This document shows positions 1-8,257 of a stretch of 64,000 nucleotides of DNA, one piece after another. Position 1 is the stretch's first letter, and each line of letters begins with the position of its first letter. The position numbers and the translations under genes are program-made. The DNA is from Nonomuraea spiralis (GTDB lineage Bacteria; Actinomycetota; Actinomycetes; Streptosporangiales; Streptosporangiaceae). The stretch covers positions 1 to 64,000 of the forward strand of contig NZ_BMRC01000009.1 of NCBI RefSeq assembly GCF_014648435.1, written 5' to 3'. The notes under the pieces are model-generated. The model was not told the DNA's origin. It did no database searches and was given only the letters and a program-made list of their open reading frames with translations.

Positions 1-477
1 TCTGCCTCCGGCCTTCGACGACTTCTCCCGAAAGGCCCGGAAACGCCACCGCCGACGTCCCGGAAATCCGCAATCGTCCGAATTATTTCTCTGAGATCAC
101 CTCAGTGATCTGCTCAGAATTCCCCTCAATATCAGAGGTCCATGATTATATCCACCTGAACGACACGCAGTAAGAGTTTCATCGTTGCCCGAGATGTGTC
201 AGAGAAAATTCGCCAGTTTGGGGCTGAAATAACTATCAGCCCGTAGGAGGGTTGAAGGGGATCGGTGTGGCTCCTACTGAAGGACCAGTTGGCCCGGGTT
301 GTCGTGTGCCTGATCGTGGACCTCTTCGAGCAAGGCGATGCCGGGGACTTCCCCCGCGCTTGATCGTCTGAAGCCCTGGCATACGAGACGAGCGGAGGGT
401 GCCACAAGTAAGCCATGGCATGCGGCTTGAGCGGGCCATCGCGGAAGGGGGTAGCTCTTTCTCAGTGACTGGAGCGA

Positions 478-781
478 TCAAGGCGTGAGGGAGTATCCGT
501 CCTGGTAGTCGTTCCGGTGGACCCGTTCGTGTTGCCGGGCGAGGTGAAAACGCCAGCATTCGTCGAGATCACCGTTGTCGATCCGGGCGCGGAGTTTCAG
601 GACGGCTTCGGCTCCGGCCAGGCCCCAGCGTGCCCCGGCAAGGTCGAATCTGTCGGCGATCTGATGGCGGCAGGCGCCTTCGATCACGCCGGTCGCGATC
701 GGGACATCCCGCCTCCAGCGCCCGGTCGTAGCACAGATACTCAAGGTTGTTGGTGAGGTAGCGGATGCACGCGCCGATGCC
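478..781 (-). pseudogene. ISKra4-type transposase, C-terminal remnant
   Basis: Only the C-terminal part of an ISKra4-family transposase survives. One frame gives ACIRYLTNNLEYLCYDRALE (about 705-775) and the adjacent frame continues with PIATGVIEGACRH, RWGLAGAEAVLKLRA and CWRFHLARQHERVH down to a stop at 478. A frameshift lies near 700-710 and no catalytic N-terminal part is present, so it cannot be functional. It abuts an IS3-type orfA remnant on the same strand, forming a chimera of two unrelated insertion sequences. The family call rests on the characteristic GVIEGACRH and GAEAVLKLRA motifs. Confidence 0.75.
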
Positions 782-865
782 GTCGCGGTGGTGGGCGGCC
801 GTGGTGGCGGTCTGGACAACGCGGTGACGAAGTGGCCGGTGTGCCCGGCCAGCAGGGCCGGAGCT

Positions 866-1194
866 TGTCTCGTTCGCGAAAAGCTTGGCCGTCTTACGCA
901 GGATGTCCCGCTCTTGCTCCAGCTCCCGGATCCGCGCCCTGAGCTGCCTGTTCTCCTCTTCCGGGACGTCGTCCGAGGGTAGGTGCCCGGCCGACGTGTC
1001 CTTGCCGGACCTGACCACGCCGGCCGCTGGATGCCCGCCTTCACCCCGAGCCTGCGCGGCGCGGACCCACACCCGCAGCGTCTCGCGGCTGCCCCCAGAT
1101 TCCGCGCGGTCGACGTGATCGTCCGGTCCGGCCTCGACGGAACCAGCGCCACCGCGTCGGCCTTGAACTCGGGCGGGTAGTTCTTCATCACCAT
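866..1194 (-). pseudogene. IS3-family orfA transposase remnant
   Basis: The start reads MVMKNYPPEFKADAVAL, the usual N-terminus of actinobacterial IS3-family OrfA (helix-turn-helix, transposase_8 type). The frame then shifts: the neighbouring frame carries ETLRVWVRAA and the leucine-zipper segment ENRQLRARIRELEQERDILR ending in KTAKLFANET. No OrfB (DDE) part follows; an ISKra4-type fragment does. It is therefore a frameshifted, truncated element left by transposition or recombination. Confidence 0.8.
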
Positions 1195-1218
1195 CAGGGA
1201 CATCTCTTCCCCTGGACC

Positions 1219-1404
1219 TCAAGATCCAGTCTCCAAGGTGTCCACGTGCAAGAGGGAAGGCCCGTGACCGGGAAGACCGCCGCCCACTGGCATCTCGTGA
1301 CGGAGCACCAGCAGCTCAGCGTCCTTGGACAGGTCAGAGCGGACCAGCACTGCCAGCAGGCCGAACAGGCACCTTGCCAACCGGTGGACAAGCGTTAACC
1401 AGCT
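1219..1404 (-). pseudogene. Integrase-core (rve-type) transposase, N-terminal remnant
   Basis: The translated fragment WLTLVHRLARCLFGLLAVL followed by KDAELLVLRHE matches the conserved N-terminus of the common actinobacterial integrase-catalytic-region transposase (the ...AELLVLRHEVAVLRRQ type). The match stops at LRHE and the rest of the frame is unrelated. The same family is represented by another remnant at 6398-6890. Only about 60 codons remain, so it is non-functional. Confidence 0.6.
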
Positions 1405-1417
1405 CGGGCAGAACAAC

Positions 1418-2029
1418 TCAGGCCGAAGGGGACGGGACGCCATAGGCGCGGCCCACAGTATGGAACCAGTCCTCGTCGAGGAAGCGGCCCGTCATCCGTC
1501 CCACGACGGTGAGAAAGGCGTGCGCCAGCTTCTCCTCGCCCGCGTTCAGGTCTTCGCCTCGGGGGAGACCGTGGGCATAGGGCTCGAATTCCGGCCCGGG
1601 CATGAATTCGCCGGAGGGAAAAGCCGGGATCTCGGCGACCACGTTTCCGTCCCGGTAATAGGCGAGGTCGGAGAGGCCGTCGATTTCCCGGTCCCAGTCG
1701 ACCATGAACATCGCACGGTTTCCCGAACTGAGCCACCATCCACCTGTTTCCGGACCGCTGACGCCGATCACCACGGACCAGCCGGGACTGTGGGGGCCGA
1801 TCCAGAGCCTGTCTTTCTCGTCGATCGGGACGGACGGGTCCGTCATCGTGGCCGCTTCTTGAATCAGCCGCACATCGCGCCGGGATCGCGGGTCGAGGCG
1901 CATCAGCTCGGCGAGCTCGTCGAGGTCGTCCCGTTCCATCCAGAGCCCGAAAAAGGTGGTGTCGAACCCGTGCGCCGCAAGCAGTTCATATTGGTCGCAC
2001 TCCGGCAGCGCGGTTCGAATGTCGGTCAT
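1418..2029 (-). CDS. Hypothetical protein, candidate immunity protein of the NucA/NucB-type nuclease
   Basis: This 203-residue protein is acidic, with no signal peptide and no membrane segment. I recognise no named domain with certainty. A central stretch of alternating W, G and hydrophobic residues (PGWSVVIGV, GGWWLSSGNRAMFMVDWD) followed by a Y-x-DG turn resembles the layout of DUF6461-like and other SUKH/SMI1-style immunity proteins, but this is weak. It lies 93 bp downstream of, and on the same strand as, the gene for a protein ending in a NucA/NucB nuclease domain. That is the usual toxin-immunity order in polymorphic toxin loci, so an immunity role is inferred from position and size. 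It is bounded downstream by IS debris. Confidence 0.6.
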   Translation of the reverse strand: MTDIRTALPECDQYELLAAHGFDTTFFGLWMERDDLDELAELMRLDPRSRRDVRLIQEAATMTDPSVPIDEKDRLWIGPHSPGWSVVIGVSGPETGGWWLSSGNRAMFMVDWDREIDGLSDLAYYRDGNVVAEIPAFPSGEFMPGPEFEPYAHGLPRGEDLNAGEEKLAHAFLTVVGRMTGRFLDEDWFHTVGRAYGVPSPSA

Positions 2030-2122
2030 CTCGTCTTCTCCATGTGGTCGGGCGACCGTGTCCGGAGTGCCGCCGAGGCGGCGCTCCGGACACGGCGTCC
2101 ACAGATCAGGGCGATTCTGGGA

Positions 2123-4333
2123 TCAGTTGACGATCCAAACCCAGAACTTGTCGTCGGGCAGAACGCGGTTGCGGTCGTAGAAGCTCTTCAGGACCTTCCC
2201 GTGGCTACCGCGAGCGGTGCTGTTGTGGCTCTTCCCGACCGCACGGAGAGAGTAATGGTTCTTCATGCCCCTGTCCGCCGCATAGCCGGCTCCGTCCTTG
2301 GTCGAGGCGAAGGGGTATTCGTCGCACTCGGCCCTCTTGTACACCGGATCGAGCATCGACAGCAGCGGCTCCTTGTAGTTCTCAGGGAAGTAGTACTGGC
2401 AGTAGCTGGTGTAGCTGGTGGTGCCCACCTTGAACGACCGGGAGAAGACGTTCCGGTTCTTCGGCTGGTTGCCGGACTTGTCCTTGGTGAGGGGGTCGCC
2501 CGGCTCCACCTGGTTCGGGTCGGTGCCCTTGGGGGCCGCCCAGTTGCCCGGAATAATCTTGGGCTTCTCGGTACCGAAAACGCCCTTGACCGGTGGGTCC
2601 TGCGTCTCGTTGTCGCGCAGCGGCGGCACCGTGTACCTGTTGTCGCTGGTGCCCGTGAGCTTCAACGCGGCTTCGATGTGCTGGATGACCTGCAGGAAGC
2701 TGGCGTCCTTGCTCTTGGACATCACGAAGATCCGCTTGGCGAGAGGGAAGATGCACGCGCCGACGTGCACGCCGCTCGTCGCGCTGGCCGTCGCCGTGCG
2801 AGTCAGGGACTCGCCTTCGGCGTCACCGCCTGCGGTGCGGAACCAGTCACACCGTACGTGCGGCGTATAGGGCTTCTCGTAAGGGTCGTTCCCGGAGGGG
2901 TCGCCTCCGCCGGTGCGCTTGCCGATCACCTGCCCCTGCTCGTCGTAGACGACCTGGCTCCACAGGTCCATCGGCCTGTAGGTCCACTCGTCATCGACAT
3001 CGATCATGGTGGGGCGCAAGGTGCACTTGTCCGCCTTGTCGCCGTCGGTGTCCTGCATCGTGAAGACGAACTCGTCGTCCCCGTCCGACTTCCAGCCGCC
3101 CACCGTCGTCTCGCGATTGGATCCGGAGGTCATCGTGCACCGGGAGCCGGCATCGCCCGTCGGCTTGACCTCCAGCCGTAGGAACTCATCGTCGTCCACG
3201 TCGGTGACATTGCCCACCGGATCGTAGGCCTTGATGTTGCTGATCTTGGTCCACATCTTGATCTGCTGAGGCTTGACGCCGGAAGTGCCGCCGTTCTCGA
3301 CTCCACCGCCCGTGGCGTCGCCCAGGTAGGTGTGCATGACCCAGGTTGCCTGGAACTGCAGACGAACCGACGACCACTGAAGGCCCTTCTTCGCCTTCTT
3401 CGGAAGCCATTTGCGTACCTTGGCGGCGTACACGTAGTCGATGGCGTTGAAGTAGCGGCTCCAGCAGGCGCTGTACGGCCTGACGACCAGCTGGGCCAGA
3501 TTCCCGCGCCCCATCCCCGGGTCGAGGCCCGCTTGCCGCGCCGCTTCCAGGCACTGCTCCATCGAGATGTGGTCGTAGCTGAACGGGGTCGTGGCCGTGG
3601 CGGCGGTGGCCGTGGCGGCATCGCCGTCGGTCCGCCGGGTCGCGCTCTTCTTCGGCTTCGCCCCCTTGGTGGTGAGCAGCTTCGCAGGGCCGTGCTGCCG
3701 CGGCTTACGGACGACCGCGCCGGCCTTCGCCGAGGAGAGTCCGGCGCCCGGAACGAGCATGATCTCGTCGAAGTACATCGTGGCCGCGCCGCCCGTGTAG
3801 AGCACCGCCCACGCGGCGTCGTCGGGGGCGGTCACCGTCCCTGACACCGCCTGCCACTGGCCGACGGTGGGGTCACCCACGAAGTTGTCCGCGCCCACCT
3901 GCTCGAAGTCGGCGTCGTACCACTCGACGCCGAAGTCGAACCCGTATTCCATCGGGTCCGTGGTGGCCGGCTGGAACCAGCCGGACAGCTGGTAATCCCC
4001 GCTGGCCGGGACTTCGAACAGCTCTGCCGCGAAGCCCCAGAAATCGCTCTCCGGGACGAACTTGGCCGACGCCACACCCTGGTGCGCCCTGCCGGTGGAC
4101 CTCGTCACGGTGGGCGAGTTGACCCAGGGTTCCCACGGCTCAATGGTGGATTCGAAGTACGGGTTGGGATTGACCGGTTCGGCCGCGGGTGCGGCGATCG
4201 TGCTGAACGACCAGACATGAGGAGCTTGGACGTTTCCAGCGGCGTCGGCCCCTCCGCCGGCGGTGACCGTGTAGGTGGCGCCTGTGGACAACGGCGCCGA
4301 CGGGGTGAAAGTCGCCACGGTGGATTCGGTCAT
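2123..4333 (-). CDS. NucA/NucB-type DNase domain protein, 5'-truncated
   Basis: The remaining 735 or so codons encode, in order, the end of a bacterial Ig-like (Big_5-type) domain (ATFTPSAPLSTGATYTV ... WSFST), a CBM-like jelly-roll (about residues 55-190, NPYFESTIEPWE ... MYFDEIMLVPG), a linker rich in K/A/T, a large actinomycete-specific middle region, and a C-terminal nuclease domain with ECDEYPFAST near residue 665, then ARGSHGKVLKSFYDRNRVL and FWVWIV. The CDEYPFAST and N/S-x-RG-x-x-G signatures belong to the Deoxyribonuclease NucA/NucB family, a Mg-dependent non-specific DNase fold. No signal peptide or complete first domain is encoded: homology starts mid-domain just before aviRb, so the gene appears cut by a rearrangement near 4335-4380. 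The native protein was probably large and secreted. ATG 4333 is the first plausible internal start but has no clear ribosome-binding site. Confidence 0.75.
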   Translation of the reverse strand: MTESTVATFTPSAPLSTGATYTVTAGGGADAAGNVQAPHVWSFSTIAAPAAEPVNPNPYFESTIEPWEPWVNSPTVTRSTGRAHQGVASAKFVPESDFWGFAAELFEVPASGDYQLSGWFQPATTDPMEYGFDFGVEWYDADFEQVGADNFVGDPTVGQWQAVSGTVTAPDDAAWAVLYTGGAATMYFDEIMLVPGAGLSSAKAGAVVRKPRQHGPAKLLTTKGAKPKKSATRRTDGDAATATAATATTPFSYDHISMEQCLEAARQAGLDPGMGRGNLAQLVVRPYSACWSRYFNAIDYVYAAKVRKWLPKKAKKGLQWSSVRLQFQATWVMHTYLGDATGGGVENGGTSGVKPQQIKMWTKISNIKAYDPVGNVTDVDDDEFLRLEVKPTGDAGSRCTMTSGSNRETTVGGWKSDGDDEFVFTMQDTDGDKADKCTLRPTMIDVDDEWTYRPMDLWSQVVYDEQGQVIGKRTGGGDPSGNDPYEKPYTPHVRCDWFRTAGGDAEGESLTRTATASATSGVHVGACIFPLAKRIFVMSKSKDASFLQVIQHIEAALKLTGTSDNRYTVPPLRDNETQDPPVKGVFGTEKPKIIPGNWAAPKGTDPNQVEPGDPLTKDKSGNQPKNRNVFSRSFKVGTTSYTSYCQYYFPENYKEPLLSMLDPVYKRAECDEYPFASTKDGAGYAADRGMKNHYSLRAVGKSHNSTARGSHGKVLKSFYDRNRVLPDDKFWVWIVN

Positions 4334-4384
4334 CGTCACGGCTCGCACCTTGGGGGGCGGTCCTGGATCCTGTCTGTGCCCCCC

Positions 4385-4390
4385 TAAAAT
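4385..4390 (+). promoter_or_regulatory. -10 element of a leaderless aviRb promoter
   Basis: TAAAAT stands six bases before the ATG at 4397, so transcription would start at or next to the A of the start codon. Leaderless mRNAs are common in actinobacteria. No good -35 hexamer is visible at 16-18 bp. This supports 4397 as the true start. Confidence 0.55.
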
Positions 4391-4396
4391 TGCCGC

Positions 4397-5302
4397 ATGC
4401 CGAACAGTGGGGGCTTCGCTTCGTCGCGCCGTAAAGGCGGCGGCCACAGGGGTGGGGCGGACGACGCGCGCTCACGGGCCAGTGTGCGAGATCAGGTGCT
4501 CAGCCGGAACGCCCAGTTCCAGGAGTGGCAGGCGCTGCTGACCAACCGTACCAAGCGCCAGCGCCTTGGGGAGTTCCTCATCCACGGGGTCCGGCCGATC
4601 TCTCTGGCCGTCGAGTACGACTGGCCGTTGCGCCGGCTCCTCTATCCGCTCGGGCAGAAATTGTCCTCCTGGGCCGAGGACCTCCTGAGCGAGAGTGGCG
4701 TCCAGTCGGTCGGGGTGGAACCGGAACTCCTGCGAGAGCTCGGTGAACGAGAGTCCGGGGCTCCGGAACTGATCGCCGTTGGTGCCCTACGGCCCGACGA
4801 CCTCGGCCGGTTGACTGCGGGCGACGACTTCCTCGGGCTTGCCTTCGACAGGCCGACGAACCCGGGCAACATCGGCACGCTGCTCCGTTCCGCCGACGCT
4901 TTCGGCGCCTCGTGCCTGATCGTCACCGGCCACGCCGCCGACGTCTACGACCCCAAGTCCGTACGGGCCAGCACGGGCTCACTGTTTCGGCTTCCCGCGG
5001 TCCGCACGTCCTCCCCGACGGAGGTACTGGACTGGGTGACGGCACAGCGCGAGCGGGGCCTGCCCATCAAGATCGTCGGTACGGACGAACGCGGTGACGT
5101 CCTGGTCACCGAATGCGACCTCACAGGGCCTGTCCTCCTGGTGGTCGGCAACGAAACCGCCGGCATGAGCTCCCGCTGGCGCGAGCTGTGCGACGAGATC
5201 GTGCGCATCCCCATTGGAGGCGCGGCCAGCTCGCTCAACGCCGCCTCGGCGGGCACGCTCATGCTCTATGAGGTCGTCCGGCAGCGGGGGTTCCCGACGT
5301 GA
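4397..5302 (+). CDS. aviRb: AviRb-like 23S rRNA 2'-O-methyltransferase (SpoU/TrmH family)
   Basis: This 301-residue SPOUT methyltransferase has the three SpoU motifs: NPGNIGTLLRSADAFG (motif 1, about residue 155), LLVVGNETAGMSSRW (motif 2, about 245) and IPIGGAASSLNAASAGTLM (motif 3, about 272). The N-terminal RNA-binding part (SRNAQFQEWQALL, GEFLIHGVRPISLAVE) matches my memory of Streptomyces viridochromogenes AviRb closely. AviRb methylates the ribose of U2479 (E. coli numbering) in 23S rRNA and blocks avilamycin binding. An aviRa homologue lies 339 bp downstream on the same strand, as expected for the resistance pair. The start is chosen because of the leaderless -10 just upstream. No orthosomycin biosynthesis genes are seen nearby. 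Confidence 0.88.
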   Translation: MPNSGGFASSRRKGGGHRGGADDARSRASVRDQVLSRNAQFQEWQALLTNRTKRQRLGEFLIHGVRPISLAVEYDWPLRRLLYPLGQKLSSWAEDLLSESGVQSVGVEPELLRELGERESGAPELIAVGALRPDDLGRLTAGDDFLGLAFDRPTNPGNIGTLLRSADAFGASCLIVTGHAADVYDPKSVRASTGSLFRLPAVRTSSPTEVLDWVTAQRERGLPIKIVGTDERGDVLVTECDLTGPVLLVVGNETAGMSSRWRELCDEIVRIPIGGAASSLNAASAGTLMLYEVVRQRGFPT

Positions 5303-5641
5303 CGGATTCGTACGACTCGACGGTGCCTTACGGCTTCGCTGTGGAAGCAGCTCCACATGGACCACGACGATGCCGCAAGCCGGGACAAGGAAGCGGTCCG
5401 CCTCGGCTTCTGTGACGAGGAGCCCTTCGTCCGCAGCGCCGACACCGCACGTTTGCACGCCGCCTACGCTCAGCTCGTCGGTGCTCGCACACACACCGAC
5501 AACGCTGGAGAGGGCCGTCCGCCGGCCACGGCGACCGGCCGGACGGGCTCTGCGCGCCCGTGGAGCGGGCCATACGGCTTGGCCTGGGACGGGAGGCGTC
5601 TAAGATCGGATCGGGGAGAGTCTGATCGGGAAGGAAGCCGG
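5303..5641 (+). other. Gap between aviRb and aviRa, no recognised gene
   Basis: An open frame joined to aviRa runs through this stretch from 5357, but its translation does not look like AviRa, whose homology begins at the GTG at 5642. A promoter-like sequence sits at 5579-5606. The rest may be decayed coding DNA, and nothing else is supported. Confidence 0.5.
5579..5606 (+). promoter_or_regulatory. Putative promoter of aviRa
   Basis: TTGGCC (5579-5584) and TAAGAT (5601-5606) are separated by 16 bp, a fair match to a housekeeping-sigma promoter. A purine-rich AAGGAA ribosome-binding site follows at about 5630 before the GTG at 5642. This would allow aviRa to be expressed independently of aviRb. 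Confidence 0.5.
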
Positions 5642-6385
5642 GTGAGCTACCGCCACGTCCTGACCAAGGGCGACTACTCGGACCTCGCCAGTGGTTCCGT
5701 CCTGCGTTCCGCGCCCGGATTCCCAGCCTTCCCGGTCCGCCTGGCTTCGGAGATCTTCCTGCGCGCTCTGACGCTGCGCGGCGGCGACGCTCCGGCGGTC
5801 GTCTGGGATCCGTGCTGCGGCAGCGGCCATCTGCTCTCGGTGATCGGGCTGCTGCATCGACGGCTGATCGCCTCGCTGGTCGCCAGCGACATCTCTGCGA
5901 ACGCGCTCGATCTCGCCGCCGAGAATCTGCTCCTGCTCGATCCCGACGCCTTGGAAGCTCGGGCACGGGTTCTGGAGGAACGCGCGGAACGTTTTGACAA
6001 GCCCTCCTATCTGGAGGCCGCCGGAGCGGCACGCAGGCTCGGCGGCGGGCTCGCGGCGGCGGGCGGCTCCCTTCCGTCCTTGGTCCGGCGGGCTGACGTC
6101 TTCGACCGCGACGAGCTGGCGGCGGTGACCGCCGCGACCACCCCGGACATCGTGATCACGGATGTCCCCTACGGGGAGCAGACGAGCTGGCTGGGTGGGC
6201 ACGGCGAGGCCGGCGTGCCGGAGATGCTCGGCAACGTGGCGTCGGTGTTGCCCGGCGAGGCGGTGCTCGCGGTGACGGCGCGCGGGCGGAAGGTGCCGCT
6301 GGGCACAGGCCCCCGGCCCAGGAAAGAGTTCCGCATCGGCACCCGGTCGGTCGCGTTGCTGAAAGTCGCGCAGTTTTCCACCTGA
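5642..6385 (+). CDS. aviRa: AviRa-like 23S rRNA guanine methyltransferase
   Basis: This protein of about 247 residues is a class I SAM-dependent methyltransferase. Landmarks are SYRHVLTKGDYSDLASG at the start, SAPGFPAFPVRLASEIF, the SAM-binding motif VWDPCCGSGHLLSV (about residue 58), SDISANALDLAAENL, and the catalytic ITDVPYGEQTSW (NPPY-like, about 175). These match AviRa of the avilamycin producer, which methylates G2535 of 23S rRNA. GTG 5642 is preferred because homology begins there and AAGGAA precedes it; upstream in-frame codons look non-coding. With aviRb it forms the two-enzyme orthosomycin resistance set. IS fragments lie on both sides of the pair, consistent with acquisition. Confidence 0.88.
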   Translation: MSYRHVLTKGDYSDLASGSVLRSAPGFPAFPVRLASEIFLRALTLRGGDAPAVVWDPCCGSGHLLSVIGLLHRRLIASLVASDISANALDLAAENLLLLDPDALEARARVLEERAERFDKPSYLEAAGAARRLGGGLAAAGGSLPSLVRRADVFDRDELAAVTAATTPDIVITDVPYGEQTSWLGGHGEAGVPEMLGNVASVLPGEAVLAVTARGRKVPLGTGPRPRKEFRIGTRSVALLKVAQFST

Positions 6386-6397
6386 CCCGGAGATTCA

Positions 6398-6890
6398 CTA
6401 CTCCCGACTGGTGATCCTGCCTTTTTGGAAATCGGTCCCGTAATCTTTCAGCGCTCCGCTGAGCACCTTGGCGTACTCCTCCAGGGCCGTTCGAGGGTGG
6501 CGTTCGTCGTAGGTCAGCATCCGGTCGGTGCGTTCGGTTCGGACGGTGCGCACCCGGCTCTCGGCGTGACAGTTGGCTCGGGGCGTCCGCGGCGGGGTCT
6601 TCGTCACCGTGACACCCTCGCCGGTGAAGACCTCATCAAAGACGGCGGTGGACTTGGCGTCCCGACCACGGATCAGGCCGGCGGCGATGCCACGTGAGGA
6701 GGGGCCTGGCGTGACCAGCGCGTGAGCCCATGGCTCGGGCGGCAGGAGTCGGGCTCAGCGCGGCCAGGGCCGCCTGATCGGCCCGGTCCGGCTTCGGCCG
6801 GGCGACCTGGCGCCGCAGTACTGCCACCTCGTGCCGAAGCACCACGAGCTCGGTTGTTCCTGGCCTTCTCACTTCCGCTCAGCCGAACCA
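6398..6890 (-). pseudogene. Integrase-core transposase, internally deleted remnant
   Basis: On this strand the N-terminal signature ELVVLRHEVAVLRRQVARP (about 6800-6855) is followed, after a deletion, by GIAAGLIRGRDAKSTAVFDE, TGEGVTVTKTPPRTPRAN and VRTVRTERTDRMLTYDERH (about 6460-6690). These are the two ends of an rve/DDE transposase. The catalytic middle (first D of DDE) is missing and the C-terminal end has diverged. It belongs to the same family as the remnant at 1219-1404 and directly follows aviRa. Confidence 0.75.
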
Positions 6891-7029
6891 GCCGGCCGAA
6901 GACCCACAGGTAAAGCGTCCTGCGACGACTTCGAAGCGGGACAGAGCCGCGCCGAAGCCCGCGCGGTACCGGGGTGTCCTTCAGTCTGGTGCTCTCTTCT
7001 GAGCTGTACGACCCCCTCCGCTCGGTGAG

Positions 7030-7580
7030 CTCAGTACGTCCACACCAAGACGCTGGTCCAGCGCAGCCAGCCGTACACAGGGCCTGTCAGCCGCAGACCG
7101 GCGCCCCGGCGTTTCTGGGACCACGGCGTCGAGGGCATCCTCTCGGCGTCGTCGGGCTGCCCCAGCCGGCCGGCCTACGCTCGGCTGGCCGCCTGGCCGA
7201 CGGACCCCGCCCAGGTGCGCGCGAAGATCGTGGCCGAGACGGGCGAGGAGCCGTTGCGCATCTGGAGCTCCCTCCAGAGCCTGGTCCGCGAGTCCGTGGT
7301 ACGTCCGAGTCTGGGCGCCGCGCTGTACCAGGTCGCCGCTGAGCTGGACGGCATCGTGCTCATCGACGACGCCGTGGACGCCGCCGGCCGCCCTGGCCTG
7401 GCCGTCGCCATGGACGAGGGCGACGGCACCCGGTCTGAGCTGATCTTCGACCGGCAGACCTGCCCAGGCGATCCCGTCCTGGATCCACCGCAAGCTCGTC
7501 TGACGCGGCGCCTCCCGGGGGACCGCTCGTGGCGCGCGAGCGGCACCCGTTGCGACCGGTCCGGAAGGGCATGCACATGA
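7030..7580 (+). pseudogene. CU044_5270-family protein, frameshifted remnant
   Basis: The segment reads, across two frames, as LVQRSQPYTGP, then RFWDHGVEGILSASSG, then WPTDPAQVRAKIVAE, WSSLQSLVRESVVRP and GIVLIDDAVDAAGRPGLAVA. This is the C-terminal half of the actinobacterial CU044_5270 family, whose members are usually encoded beside an ECF sigma factor. Neither a sigma-factor gene nor the N-terminal membrane part is present, and the last 40 codons are out of family. It is a dead fragment between the IS remnant and the tetR gene. Confidence 0.6.
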
Positions 7581-7663
7581 TCGCTGACGCTCTTGGGTGT
7601 CCCTCCGCTTGCCGCCGACCGTCGATGCATGTGGCGCAGACACGCAGCATCGTCGTGACAGCT

Positions 7664-8257
7664 CTAGTTCACAGAGCTCTCCAGATGGGCGAGCGCGCTG
7701 TCCAGCAGCGCCGGGGCGTCCATTTCCGGGTCCTGCGCCCAGTCCAGCCAGACCGACAGCAGGATGCCGAACACCGCGCCCGCGACGGCCCGCACCTGGT
7801 CGTCGTGTCGCGGACGGTCGAGCCTGGCTGCGACCAGTTCGGTGAGTGTCTGCTTGGTCCTGGTGATGTTGGCGAGGCTGGCCGCCCACAGCGAGGGGAC
7901 GCTGAGCACCAGCGCCTGGCGCTCCCGCTTCGCGGCGACCTCTGTGTCGGTCAGGTCGGTGAACACGGCCCGGAAGGCGTTGCGCAGCGCCGACACCGGA
8001 CCGAGTTCCGGCGGCTGGGCCGCGTACGCCTCGGCGATGAGGGTGTCGTAGTCATCGAGGGTGACCAGCGCTTCCTTGGTCGGGAAGTAGCGGAACACCG
8101 TCCGGTGCGAGACGTCGGCCGCCTGGGCGATCTGCTCGACGCTGGTGGCGTCGTAACCCTGCTCGCGGAACAGGCGCAGCGCATGTCGCTGAATGGCGGC
8201 GCGAGTGCCGGCCTTCTTGCGCTCCCGCAGGCCGGGCTGCTCGGAATCTGACATCAT
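7664..8257 (-). CDS. TetR-family transcriptional regulator
   Basis: A 197-residue TetR/AcrR regulator. The N-terminal DNA-binding domain is clear: RAAIQRHALRLFREQGYDATSVEQIA, ADVSHRTVFRYFPTKEAL (helix-turn-helix, residues about 20-65). The C-terminal ligand domain is of the MftR/TetR_C type and is not informative about the effector. Its start overlaps the stop of the PaaK-like ligase gene by 4 bp (ATGATG context), so the two were co-transcribed. Since the ligase is truncated at its 5' end, the regulator may now be expressed from a foreign promoter or be silent. Confidence 0.85.
   Translation of the reverse strand: MMSDSEQPGLRERKKAGTRAAIQRHALRLFREQGYDATSVEQIAQAADVSHRTVFRYFPTKEALVTLDDYDTLIAEAYAAQPPELGPVSALRNAFRAVFTDLTDTEVAAKRERQALVLSVPSLWAASLANITRTKQTLTELVAARLDRPRHDDQVRAVAGAVFGILLSVWLDWAQDPEMDAPALLDSALAHLESSVN

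Noticed and set aside
274..480. A short leftward frame ending VPGIALLEEVHDQAHDNPG and a few residues more
   Set aside because: It looks protein-like, perhaps the tail of a transposon gene, but no family could be named and no start codon was found, so it is not called.
1325..3181. A 618-codon rightward open frame
   Set aside because: It is antisense to the immunity and nuclease genes, with low-complexity R/A/G/V translation and no family resemblance; it results from high GC content.
5357..5641. N-terminal extension of AviRa
   Set aside because: The AviRa homology begins at GTG 5642, which has its own ribosome-binding site and promoter; the extension looks non-coding.
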